A DNA stretch of 64,000 nucleotides from Lysobacteraceae bacterium (GTDB lineage: Bacteria; Pseudomonadota; Gammaproteobacteria; Xanthomonadales; Xanthomonadaceae), in NCBI GenBank assembly GCA_003241895.1, contig QBLY01000001.1, positions 1 through 64,000 on the forward strand, read 5' to 3'. The notes beneath the pieces were generated by a model. The model saw only the letters and a list, made by a program, of their open reading frames with translations. It was not told the DNA's origin and searched no databases. Both the position numbers and the translations under genes were made by a program. This document shows positions 42,325-50,469 of the stretch, in pieces (within the stretch, counting starts at the first letter, position 1; each line of letters begins with the position of its first letter).

Positions 42325-42954
42325 TTAAGGAGCGGGGCGGGCCGGCGCGTTGCGCGCGGCGCCCTGCAGTGCCAGCCAGCACAATGCCACCGTCGTGGCA
42401 TCGCCCAGGGCGCTGTGCCGCGCCAACGCCGGGACACCCAGGGTGTCGGCGATATGGCGAAAATCGAGGTTGGGCGGGACGTCGGGCCGCGCCCGGCGCG
42501 CCCGCGCAGCGAACGCATCGGCAAGTTCGATCCGGGGATTGGGAAGGGCGAAGCCGGTGAGGGCCGTCACGTGCGGGGCCAGCATCGCCAGGTCGAACGC
42601 CAGGTGATAGCCCAGCAGCCGGCGCGGACCCAGCCACAGAAGGAATTCGCGTACCGCGGGGGTCACCGACAGGCCGCCGGCTGCCTCGCCGGGGGTGATG
42701 CGGTGGTGGCGGATCGATTCGATGTCGAAGCCACGATCCGGTCGGATGCGCCGCTCGAACCGTTCCGACAGCACGACCCCTCCAGCGCGAACGGGCACCG
42801 CCGCAAGACTGAGGATGTGGTCGTGCCGCGGGTCCAGTCCGGTGGTCTCCACGTCCAGGCTGACCCACTCGTGCGCCGGCGCCGGCTGCAGCAGCGCCGC
42901 CCACTCCCCTTCGCCATGTTGGCTACGCAACCACCATCGGCGCAGGGCATGCAT
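42325..42954 (-). CDS. DnaQ-like 3'-5' exonuclease
   Basis: 209-residue DEDDh exonuclease resembling the proofreading epsilon domain. Acidic motif I SLDVETTGLD, motif II GYHLAFDLAML, motif III ARHSALGDATTVALCW with the catalytic His and Asp. No polymerase-binding clamp motif could be picked. It lies seven bases after the DUF294 protein gene. A DnaQ-like exonuclease next to DUF294 and a VC_2705-type symporter is a recurrent arrangement in proteobacteria, but the functional reason is unknown. Confidence 0.88.
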   Translation of the reverse strand: MHALRRWWLRSQHGEGEWAALLQPAPAHEWVSLDVETTGLDPRHDHILSLAAVPVRAGGVVLSERFERRIRPDRGFDIESIRHHRITPGEAAGGLSVTPAVREFLLWLGPRRLLGYHLAFDLAMLAPHVTALTGFALPNPRIELADAFAARARRARPDVPPNLDFRHIADTLGVPALARHSALGDATTVALCWLALQGAARNAPARPAP

Positions 42955-42961
42955 AGCGGCC

Positions 42962-44794
42962 TCAGTCCACCAGGTGGAAGGCGCGGCGCATGTGCTCGCG
43001 GAACTCCTTCACCACGTGCAGCGCGTCGCGCAACAGTTCCCGGTCCAGCCGGCGCAGGGCCCGGGTATCGACGTGGTTGTCGGGAACGCGCCCGGCCTCG
43101 AGCGCGGCCACCTGTGCCTCCAGCCGCATGCGCTGGAATATGTTGAGGGCCTGCGGCAGGTCGCGACCGAACTCGCGCGTCAGCACGTCAAGCGAAGTAA
43201 GCGCCTCGCAGCGCTCGATGCTGCCGGTGGCGCCGATGCCATGGCGCAGCGCCAGGCAGCGCAGGCCGTGCACGACCGGGAAGATCGCGCCCTTCTTGAG
43301 GTCGGTTCCGCGCTCGTCGCCACGCACACGACCGAAGAACGTCAAAGGCGTGTTGAAGTTGAGCGTGGCCGACGCCAGGTGGTGCATCAGGATCTGGTCC
43401 TGTCCCAGCGCCATGAGGCTGGACTTGACCGGAGCGAACAACGCCGGGTTGCCGGCGATGGGCCGTGCATCGAGCGCGATCGACAGGTCCAGTGCCGCCT
43501 CGCCACCGTGGTGCTCTTGCCAGTGGCCGATGCGCGCCTGCCACTGCGTGGCGGTCATGCGCCAGTGCGGGTTGTCCACCATGACCTTGCCGGGGCACGG
43601 CGGGTAACCGACATCGGCCAGCGCGGCACTGAAGCGCGCCATGGCCTCGGCCAGGCCGGGCCAGTCCAGGTCGTCGGCGACCACCAGCGCATTGTCCTGG
43701 TCGGTCTTGAACAACTGCTCGCGGCGACCTTCGCTGCCCATCACCAGCAGGCAGATGCGATCACGGCGTTCGGCCGGAACCAGCAGGTCGAAGATCTGGG
43801 CCATCACCCGACCGTTGAGTGCGCTGACCAGCCCCATCAGATAGGGCATGCGCGCGCCGTGGGCGGCGAGGCTGCGGACCAGTTCGGTCATCCCCGCAGC
43901 GGCGCTGGCGATGTCCTCCAGGGTGTGGGCGCGGGCCAGCCGCAGGCTGATGAGGTGGGAGTGGCTGGCGAAATGCGAAAGCACCTCCGCGATCCCGAGC
44001 GTGCCGGCGATCGTGCCGGCGCTCGTGCCGTGATCGCGAACCACGACCCGCTCGATCCGGTGCTCGGTCATGCCGATCAGCGCCTGGAACAGCACATCCT
44101 CGGACCCGACGCAGACCAGCGGCCGGCTGGCCAGCGGCCCGACCGGTGCCTCCAGCGGCAGCCGCTGCAGCGCGACGGCATCGAGCAGGTCGGTACGGGT
44201 CAGGATGCCGGGTTCCTCAAAGCTGGCATCGTCCACCAGCAGGCAATCCACGCGTCGCTCGCGCAACCGTGCGCTGGCTTCGGCGATGGAGGTCGCGGCG
44301 GTGACGCGCTCGGCCGGCGCCAGCTGCGCCTCGCCGACGCGGGCGACCATCAGTTCGGCCGCTTCGCGGCGATCGGCTCCCGAGACCGACAATCGCCCCT
44401 TGGTCGCGAGTCCCTCGTTGAAATAGGCGGCGAAGCGCGGGTTGTCCTCGATCAATCGCCGGAATACCTCGGCGGGAATCAGGAAGCTGAGGCACTCCCC
44501 GTCGGCGCGGTAGCTCAGGCGGGCGCGGCCCGCCATCACTGCCCACGCGCCGAACACATCGCCCGGACCGTAGTCGGCGAACCGCTGCCCACCGCCGGGT
44601 CCGTCGGCCTGGTAGGCATGCACGAGCCCCTTCAGGATCACGTGCACGTGCGGCGAGGGTGTGCCGGCTTCGATCAGCGTGCTTCCGGCGGCATGGAAAC
44701 CAAGATCCACGGTGGCTTGCAGGCGCCCGCGTCCGGCATCGTCGAGCAGGTCGAACGGGGGCTGGGTCAGGTCGAAGCCGGGGACGGCGTCCAT
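42962..44794 (-). CDS. cNMP-binding/CBS/DUF294 nucleotidyltransferase-like protein
   Basis: 610 residues. The N-terminal cyclic-nucleotide-binding-like domain (~10-135: VILKGLVHAYQ, FADYGPGDVFGAWAVMAG) is followed by two CBS motifs (~155-275). The DUF294 nucleotidyltransferase-like domain (~300-430) has the signature LVMGSEGRREQLFKTDQDNA, and a DUF294 C-terminal helical domain follows (~460-610). It resembles GlnD-type signalling nucleotidyltransferases. Start: ATG at 44794 (MDAVPGFDLTQPPF) rather than an upstream in-frame start at 44884, whose extra residues are unlike the family. Probably links a ligand or nucleotide signal to the neighbouring transport system; the reaction is not known. 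Confidence 0.88.
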   Translation of the reverse strand: MDAVPGFDLTQPPFDLLDDAGRGRLQATVDLGFHAAGSTLIEAGTPSPHVHVILKGLVHAYQADGPGGGQRFADYGPGDVFGAWAVMAGRARLSYRADGECLSFLIPAEVFRRLIEDNPRFAAYFNEGLATKGRLSVSGADRREAAELMVARVGEAQLAPAERVTAATSIAEASARLRERRVDCLLVDDASFEEPGILTRTDLLDAVALQRLPLEAPVGPLASRPLVCVGSEDVLFQALIGMTEHRIERVVVRDHGTSAGTIAGTLGIAEVLSHFASHSHLISLRLARAHTLEDIASAAAGMTELVRSLAAHGARMPYLMGLVSALNGRVMAQIFDLLVPAERRDRICLLVMGSEGRREQLFKTDQDNALVVADDLDWPGLAEAMARFSAALADVGYPPCPGKVMVDNPHWRMTATQWQARIGHWQEHHGGEAALDLSIALDARPIAGNPALFAPVKSSLMALGQDQILMHHLASATLNFNTPLTFFGRVRGDERGTDLKKGAIFPVVHGLRCLALRHGIGATGSIERCEALTSLDVLTREFGRDLPQALNIFQRMRLEAQVAALEAGRVPDNHVDTRALRRLDRELLRDALHVVKEFREHMRRAFHLVD

Positions 44795-44905
44795 GCAACT
44801 AGTGTCCCGCGCTGCCGCGCAACATGCGTTCCAGCCCTGGCGGCAGCGGTTCAGCCCGCCAGCGCTGTGCGCGGGGCCCTGCAAGCGGCGATGGACGATG
44901 GCCGA

Positions 44906-45424
44906 TCACCGCGCGCACGCGGCACGCAGCAGGCTGTCATCGTGCGGCAGAGCGATCCAGCGTGCGTTGCGGGGCGCACCGTCCTGGTCGAACACCACCT
45001 CGTCGACCAGATCGGCGCGGCGCCGGCCGCCGCAGTCGAACACCACGCCGAACTGGCGGGTCGGCTCCCAGCGAGCTACCAGCAGGACCTGGGTCAACAC
45101 CTGGTCGGGCATCGCCGCATTGCGCCGGTCGAAGCGGTGGTCGATCGCGATCAGTCGGCTGGTCTGCGGCACCACGTAGGTCCACGGGCGATACCAGGCC
45201 CGCAGTTCGTTGGTGGACGCCACTTCGACCTGGTCGGGGAAGGTCGCGGTGACGCGGTCCAGCCAGGAATACTCGAGCCAGATCGCCATCGACAGCATGC
45301 CGGCGCCGGCCGCTGCGGGAACGGTCCAGCCGGGCAGGCGTTTGCGAACCAGCAGATTCAACGCGAGGGTCAAGCCGGCCAGGCCGAACCCTGCCACGAC
45401 GATTGCTACCAACTCCAACAGCAT
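44906..45424 (-). CDS. Hypothetical membrane-anchored protein
   Basis: 172 residues. Two closely spaced membrane segments (LLELVAIVVAGFGLAGLTLAL, TVPAAAGAGMLSMAIWL) are followed by a ~115-residue soluble domain with WYRPWTYVVPQTSRLIAIDHR and ARWEPTRQFGVVFDCGGRR. Those blocks look conserved, but the family is not recognised. Sits between the symporter and DUF294 genes, all on the same strand, so a helper role in the acetate-type locus is possible. Start ATG at 45424 directly precedes the first membrane helix. Confidence 0.72.
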   Translation of the reverse strand: MLLELVAIVVAGFGLAGLTLALNLLVRKRLPGWTVPAAAGAGMLSMAIWLEYSWLDRVTATFPDQVEVASTNELRAWYRPWTYVVPQTSRLIAIDHRFDRRNAAMPDQVLTQVLLVARWEPTRQFGVVFDCGGRRRADLVDEVVFDQDGAPRNARWIALPHDDSLLRAACAR

Positions 45425-45543
45425 GTCGACTCCTCGCGAGGGCGCGTCCGTTTCCGGGCGCACCGGTCAATGGTGGCCAATCCCTGCGGCACTCTACCGC
45501 GGCGGCGGATCCGCCCTGCGGCCGTCCTGCGCACATGAAACGA

Positions 45544-45568
45544 CCCGCCCCCGCAGGGCGGGGGCGGG
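45544..45568 (-). terminator. Terminator of the symporter operon
   Basis: Eleven-base stem cccgcccccgc / gcgggggcggg (loop agg), 18 bases past the symporter stop. On the minus strand it is followed by a short T-rich stretch (TCGTTTC). Confidence 0.6.
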
Positions 45569-45585
45569 ACCGGTGGGCGGCAGAC

Positions 45586-47367
45586 TCAGTGCTGCGCGAT
45601 GTGGGCCGCGCTACCCGCACCCCGCGGCACGCGGATGCTCTCCACCAGCTCCTGGATCCGCTCCGGCGCCGGCTTGGTGACAGCCAGCACCAGGTACGCC
45701 GCGGCGAAGTTGAGCACCGCACCGATTGTGCCGAACGAGAGCGGCGAAATGCCGAACCACCAGTTCTCGGGCGTGTTCTCCAGCATGTTGGTGCCGGGAA
45801 CGAAGAACCAGCCCAAGTAGGTAAAGATGTAGATGCACGTGGACAGCAAGCCGACCAGCATGCCCACGATCGCGCCGGTGGCGTTCATCTTCTTGGAGAA
45901 GATGCCCATCATGATCGCCGGGAACAGCGACGAGGCGGCCAGTCCGAACGCCAGTGCCACGGTCTGCGCGGCGAATCCTGGTGGATTCAGGCCCAGCCAG
46001 GTGGCCAGGGCGATCGCCGCAGCCATCGAGAAGCGTGCGGCCAGCAGTTCCCCCTTCTCCGTTATGTCGGGCTTGAAAGTCGACTTTATCAGGTCATGGC
46101 TGACCGCCGATGAAATGGCAAGCAGCAGGCCCGCCGCCGTCGACAGCGCAGCGGCAAGGCCACCAGCGGCGATCAGGCCGAGGACCCAGCCTGGCAGCTG
46201 CGCGATCTCCGGATTCGCCAGCACCAGGATGTCCTGGTTGAAGGTGACGACCTCATTGCCGGCCCAGCCGCGCTCGGCGGCGGTGGCGGCGAATTCCTCG
46301 TTGGCGGCGTTGTAGTACTGGATACGCCCGTCACCGTTGAGATCCTCGAACGCCAGCAGCCCGGTCTGTTCCCAGTTGCGCATCCAGTCGGGACGCTCGG
46401 CGTACTCGATCGGCTCGGCGGCCGTGCCGGCAGGGTAGATGGTGCTGATGATGTTCAGGCGGGCCATCGAGCCGACCGCAGGGGCCACGGTGTACAGCAG
46501 GGCGATGAATACCAGCGCCCAGCCCGCGGACTTGCGTGCATCGGACACCTTGGGGACGGTGAAGAAGCGGATGATCACGTGCGGCAGGCCCGCGGTGCCC
46601 ACCATCAGGGACAAGGTGAACAGCACCATGTTGAGGGTCGAGCCGTGGTGGCCGGTGTAGTCCTGGAAGCCGAGCTCCAGCAGCACCTGGTCGAGCTTGG
46701 CCAGCAGCGGCAGGCCAGACTCCGTGTGGGTGGAGAACAGGCCCAGTTGCGGCAGGACATTGCCGGTGAGTTGCATGGAAATGAATACCGCGGGGATCGT
46801 GTAGGCGATGATCAGCACCACGTACTGCGCCACCTGGGTGTAGGTGATGCCTTTCATGCCGCCGAGCACCGCATACACGAACACCACGGTCGAAGCGATC
46901 AGCAGTCCGGTCGTCGCGTCCACTTCGAGGAAGCGGGAGAACGCAACGCCCGCCCCGGTCATCTGCCCGACGACGTAGGTGAGTGAGATGATCAGCAGTG
47001 CCGCGACCGCGACCAGCCGCGCGCTGCGGCTGTAGAAGCGCTCGCCGATGAAGTCAGGCACCGTGAAGCGCCCGAACTTGCGCAAGTACGGCGCCAGCAG
47101 CAGCGCCAGCAGCACATAGCCGCCGGTCCAGCCCATCAGGTAGCTGGAGTTGCCGTAACCGACGAAGGCGATCAGGCCTGCCATCGAGATGAAGGACGCG
47201 GCCGACATCCAGTCTGCCGCTGTGGCCATGCCGTTGAGCACCGGGTGCACGCCGCGGCCGGCCGCATAGAACTCTGCGGTGGTACGGGCGCGGGCCCAGA
47301 TGGCGATGGCGATGTAGAGCAGGAACGAGCCGCCAACGAAGATGAGGTTGATCGCGAATTGATCCAT
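45586..47367 (-). CDS. Sodium:solute symporter, VC_2705/ActP-like (probable acetate permease)
   Basis: 593-residue symporter of the SSS family with about 13 membrane helices. WMSAASFISMAGLIAFVGYG and GGMKGITYTQVAQYVVLIIAY are typical of the acetate/monocarboxylate branch. It pairs with a DUF4212 small subunit (stop 10 bases upstream), the hallmark of the VC_2705 subfamily. An extra-membrane loop at residues ~320-375 contains an EF-hand-like metal loop DLNGDGRIQYYN (residues 342-353). Likely imports acetate or a similar short acid with Na+; the porin, DUF294 and CrbS/R-like neighbours agree. Substrate is an inference. Confidence 0.9.
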   Translation of the reverse strand: MDQFAINLIFVGGSFLLYIAIAIWARARTTAEFYAAGRGVHPVLNGMATAADWMSAASFISMAGLIAFVGYGNSSYLMGWTGGYVLLALLLAPYLRKFGRFTVPDFIGERFYSRSARLVAVAALLIISLTYVVGQMTGAGVAFSRFLEVDATTGLLIASTVVFVYAVLGGMKGITYTQVAQYVVLIIAYTIPAVFISMQLTGNVLPQLGLFSTHTESGLPLLAKLDQVLLELGFQDYTGHHGSTLNMVLFTLSLMVGTAGLPHVIIRFFTVPKVSDARKSAGWALVFIALLYTVAPAVGSMARLNIISTIYPAGTAAEPIEYAERPDWMRNWEQTGLLAFEDLNGDGRIQYYNAANEEFAATAAERGWAGNEVVTFNQDILVLANPEIAQLPGWVLGLIAAGGLAAALSTAAGLLLAISSAVSHDLIKSTFKPDITEKGELLAARFSMAAAIALATWLGLNPPGFAAQTVALAFGLAASSLFPAIMMGIFSKKMNATGAIVGMLVGLLSTCIYIFTYLGWFFVPGTNMLENTPENWWFGISPLSFGTIGAVLNFAAAYLVLAVTKPAPERIQELVESIRVPRGAGSAAHIAQH

Positions 47368-47377
47368 GTGCGTGGCC

Positions 47378-47638
47378 TTATTGTTCGTCCACGTCGTACT
47401 CGCGATCGAGCCGGTTCATGTACCAGGTGTAGTAGAAGATCAGGGCGACGAAAACGAGAATCGAACCCTGCTGCGCGAACCAGAAACCAAGGTCGGTGCC
47501 GCCGAAGCGGATGCCCGAGAGCAGCGGGCGCAGGACGATGCCGAATCCAATCGACACCAGCGCCCAGATCGACATGCAGATCCATATGATGCGCAGGTTG
47601 GCTTTCCAGTACTTGGCCGCGGACTTGTCTAGCGTCAT
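47378..47638 (-). CDS. DUF4212 small subunit of sodium:solute symporter
   Basis: 86 residues with two membrane helices (IIWICMSIWALVSIGFGIVL, GSILVFVALIFYYTWYMN) and the family ending YMNRLDREYDVDEQ. This is the small-subunit family that always accompanies VC_2705-type symporters and is presumed to form a complex with them. The gene immediately precedes the large subunit. Start ATG at 47638 (MTLDKSAAKYWKANL) with AAAGGAG upstream. Confidence 0.93.
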   Translation of the reverse strand: MTLDKSAAKYWKANLRIIWICMSIWALVSIGFGIVLRPLLSGIRFGGTDLGFWFAQQGSILVFVALIFYYTWYMNRLDREYDVDEQ

Positions 47639-47670
47639 GTGGCGTCTCCTTTCGGGTCGGATGGGCGGGA

Positions 47671-49044
47671 TCAGAAGGTGTAGCGGGCCATCGTGTGGAT
47701 GCGCATCAGCTCGCCATTGGTGCCGGACTCCAGCGTGCGCTCGCCCCAGATGGCCTCCACGCCCAGGTCCAGCCTGGGATACGGCGACCAGATCAGGTTG
47801 GCGTGCACCGACTGGACCTCGCTGGTCACGCCGAAGCCGCTGGTGAGCACGTTGTTGTCGAACTCGGAGCGTGCGTAGAACAGGTTGCCGCGCACCTTCG
47901 GGTTGAACGCATGGCGCAGGCCCACGTAACCGCCCCACGCGCTGACCGCGTCGAGGTTGCCGGAGGTGTCCAGCTCGCTGTCGGGGCCGATGGTGGCCAG
48001 GCCCAGGTAGCGGCCGATGCCGTCGCCACCGCTGAGCTGGTAGCGCAGGTCTGTGGAAGCACCCAGGTTGAACTTGCCGCTGACCGTGGCACCGAAGCCG
48101 GCCTCGCTGCTGGAATTGCCTGCGGTGGGCTCGTAGTTCAGCTGGCGGGCCATGCCGGCGACGCTGAAGTGGCCCCAGTCGCCCTTGGTGGTATAGCGGG
48201 CGATCAGGTCCGGCACCTGGCTGTCGCCGGTGATCAGGCGGCCGCCGCCGCCGACCGGCTGCAGCGTGGTCTCGGAGTTTTCCAGCGAAACCACGAACGG
48301 GCCGCTGGCGTAGCGCAGCTGCGGCTGGCGTACGAACACCAGGCCGTCGGTGGGGCCGAGGAAGTCGACCGAGTCCAGCAGTGCGCCCAGGTCCATGAAG
48401 TTGGACCAGGTCTGGCCCGCGAGCCAGTTGTTCCAGCTCGCGTAGGCGTGGCGAATGGTGGCGCCGTAGGTGTTGGTGGCGCCGGTGTTGCCCAGCGCAC
48501 CGCCGAAGAAGTCCAGCTCCAGCCGCGCGCCCAGCTTGTCGCCGGAGTCCAGTTGGGTGCTGGCATCGAACCAGATGCGCGAGAACTTGATGTGGCTGTC
48601 GAAGTATGGATCCGGGCCGTTGCCGCCCACCGGGATCGCGCCGGGCACGTAGAAGTCACGTCCCGCCGTACCCTTGGCGATGTCGCCGTCGGTGGTCTTG
48701 GTGGACATCGCGTCCACCCGGATCATGCCGCCCACGGTGAACTTGGTGCCCGGGTTGGCGGCCGGGGTGATGGTGGTGGCCTGGATGGGCTGCGCGCCGG
48801 CCGGCAGCGGCGGCGTGCTCGCGCGCACTTCGGTAAGCTGGGTCTGGGCTTCGGTGATCTGGGTCTGTTGCTGCTGCTGCAGCGACAGCAGCGACTGCAC
48901 CTGCTGCTCGAGCTGGGCGATGCGCGCCTCCAGTTCCGTTTCCTTCGCGGTCTGTGCAAAGGCAAGCCCCGGCGCGAGCAGCGCCACCCACAGTGCGGCG
49001 GCCAGTGGCCGCCGTGACATCGATGAAACTGGCTTGTTCGTCAC
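47671..49044 (-). CDS. DcaP-like outer-membrane porin
   Basis: 457 residues. Signal peptide (LAAALWVALLAPGLAFA), then an N-terminal trimerising coiled coil (ETELEARIAQLEQQVQSLL, Gln-rich), then a ~16-strand beta barrel ending in aromatic Phe (HTMARYTF), the outer-membrane insertion signal. The coiled coil plus barrel layout and motifs such as FTVGGMIRVDAMS match DcaP-type diffusion channels for small acids. Start: GTG at 49044 directly follows GGGGGAGAGAG; the alternative ATG at 49020 has no ribosome-binding site. 32 bases upstream of the DUF4212 gene, so probably co-transcribed and providing outer-membrane entry for the symporter's substrate. Confidence 0.87.
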   Translation of the reverse strand: MTNKPVSSMSRRPLAAALWVALLAPGLAFAQTAKETELEARIAQLEQQVQSLLSLQQQQQTQITEAQTQLTEVRASTPPLPAGAQPIQATTITPAANPGTKFTVGGMIRVDAMSTKTTDGDIAKGTAGRDFYVPGAIPVGGNGPDPYFDSHIKFSRIWFDASTQLDSGDKLGARLELDFFGGALGNTGATNTYGATIRHAYASWNNWLAGQTWSNFMDLGALLDSVDFLGPTDGLVFVRQPQLRYASGPFVVSLENSETTLQPVGGGGRLITGDSQVPDLIARYTTKGDWGHFSVAGMARQLNYEPTAGNSSSEAGFGATVSGKFNLGASTDLRYQLSGGDGIGRYLGLATIGPDSELDTSGNLDAVSAWGGYVGLRHAFNPKVRGNLFYARSEFDNNVLTSGFGVTSEVQSVHANLIWSPYPRLDLGVEAIWGERTLESGTNGELMRIHTMARYTF

Positions 49045-49181
49045 CTCTCTCCCCCGTCCGGCAGTGCATCGTTGGCCGCTCGCTTGCAGCGGCTGTAGCG
49101 GATCCTGAGCGAGGAAGCTGCGCAGGACCATTCGCCATTAGTCGAACGCCGCACCCACAGAGCGTGCGCAGGCGTGTCGGG

Positions 49182-49195
49182 TAGACGAAGGTCTA
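49182..49195. promoter_or_regulatory. Small palindrome in the porin/acs-relic intergenic region
   Basis: TAGAC-GAAG-GTCTA, a perfect dyad between the divergent porin and acetyl-CoA synthetase relic. A candidate site for the nearby LuxR-type regulator; no binding consensus was available to test it. Confidence 0.3.
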
Positions 49196-49286
49196 AGCCT
49201 CCTGCTGCGCTGCGCCCGGCCCCAATGCGGCACACTGATTTCCCGGCTCTGTCCGCAGAGCACCACCGCGACCCACGGAGGGCGCC

Positions 49287-49532
49287 ATGAGCGATCTGTC
49301 CGAGGAACTGCACAGGGAGCTGGTGGCCTGGGTACGCAAGGAGATCGGGCCGATCGCCACGCCCGATCACCTGCAGTGGGCGCCGGGCCTGCCGAAGACG
49401 CGCTCGGGCAAGATCATGAGCCGCATCCTGCGCAAGATCGCCGAGAACGCGCCCGAGCAGCTGGGTGATACCTCCACCCTTGCCGATCCTTCGGTGGTTG
49501 ATTCGCTGGTGGCAGATCGTAGGGTGAAATGA
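49287..49532 (+). pseudogene. Acetyl-CoA synthetase relic (start codons plus C-terminal lysine segment)
   Basis: 81-codon frame almost wholly matching the C-terminal end of acetyl-CoA synthetase: [17 protein letters not shown], then [20 protein letters not shown], then [20 protein letters not shown]. Lys42 in TRSGKI corresponds to the catalytic, acetylation-regulated Lys609 of Salmonella Acs. Full Acs is ~650 residues, so the AMP-binding domain is absent. The ATG has a strong site (GGAGGGCGCC) and the first residues MSDL resemble a normal Acs N-terminus, so an in-frame internal deletion is the likely origin. One Arg of KIMRR is now Ser. It may still be translated as a small protein; activity as a synthetase is impossible. 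Confidence 0.85.
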
Positions 49533-49755
49533 GCGCCCGCTGCGACAGCAGGAGCGAATTGTCCCCGGCCCTCCTTCGCAAGGGTGGTAGCCCTGGATCA
49601 TCGGCTGGCACAGGCACGCGTCCCTTGCCCCCCAGGCTCGGCCCGCGCACGATGATGGGCTCGGGGAATGCCCCGGCGGCCAGCAACGATTGGCCTCTCT
49701 TTGCGCGCTGCGACCACCATGGCCGCACCGGGATGTCCCCTTTCGAGCCAGCACC

Positions 49756-50424
49756 ATGCCGACCCTGCTGATCGCCGACGACCATCCGCTGTTCCGCGAG
49801 GCCCTGCGCGGCGCGGTGCGGCGGCGGCTGCCCGGGGCCAACCTGTACGAGGCGGACAGTGTCAATGCGCTGTACGTGCTGGTCGAGGCGCACCCTGACG
49901 CCGACCTCCTGCTGATGGACCTCAACATGCCGGGCGCACACGGCTTCAATGCCCTGGTGCACCTGCGCGCGCTGCATCCGCAACTCCCGGTGGTCATTGT
50001 TTCGGCGCGCGAGGAGCCCGGCGTCATGCGTCGTGCGCTGGACCACGGCGCGCTGGGCTTCATTCCGAAGTCGGCTGATTCGGAGGCCATCGGGCGGGCG
50101 ATCGCGCAGGTGCTCGATGGCGAGCGCTGGGTGCCTATCGAGGCGCATGAAGCCCCCGCCATGGGCCGCGATGAGCACGAAGTGGCGCTGCGCTTGAGGG
50201 AGCTCACGCCGCAGCAGTTCCGCGTGCTGCAGATGCTCTGCGTGGGCCGCCTCAACAAGCAGATCGCCTACGACCTGGGGGTGTCCGAAGCCACGATCAA
50301 GGCACACGTCACCGCGATACTGCGCAAGCTCGGGGTCACCAACCGCACCCAGGCGGTGCTGATGGCCGGGCGACTTTCGGTGGATCCGGACCGCATGGTG
50401 CCGCCGCCCGAAGAGCAGGACTAA
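49756..50424 (+). CDS. LuxR/NarL-type response regulator (CrbR/AgmR-like)
   Basis: 222 residues. N-terminal receiver domain with the acidic pair LIADDHP and phospho-acceptor Asp in LLLMDLNMPG; conserved Lys in GFIPKSAD. A C-terminal LuxR helix-turn-helix follows (LTPQQFRVLQMLCVGRLNKQ, VSEATIKAHVTAILRKLGV). Convergent with a symporter-fused hybrid kinase, the combination known as CrbS/CrbR that switches on acetyl-CoA synthetase. Start: ATG at 49756 (MPTLLIADDHPLF) fits the receiver fold; an in-frame start at 49690 adds unrelated residues. No clear ribosome-binding site. Confidence 0.9.
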   Translation: MPTLLIADDHPLFREALRGAVRRRLPGANLYEADSVNALYVLVEAHPDADLLLMDLNMPGAHGFNALVHLRALHPQLPVVIVSAREEPGVMRRALDHGALGFIPKSADSEAIGRAIAQVLDGERWVPIEAHEAPAMGRDEHEVALRLRELTPQQFRVLQMLCVGRLNKQIAYDLGVSEATIKAHVTAILRKLGVTNRTQAVLMAGRLSVDPDRMVPPPEEQD

Positions 50425-50469
50425 GCGCTTCTTCCACTCGACACGCCGGTCCGGGCTTCGCGTCTGGAT

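Noticed and set aside
42695..45538. 947-codon plus-strand frame opposite exonuclease, DUF294 and membrane protein genes
   Set aside because: Spans three real minus-strand genes and their gaps; no domain-like motifs.
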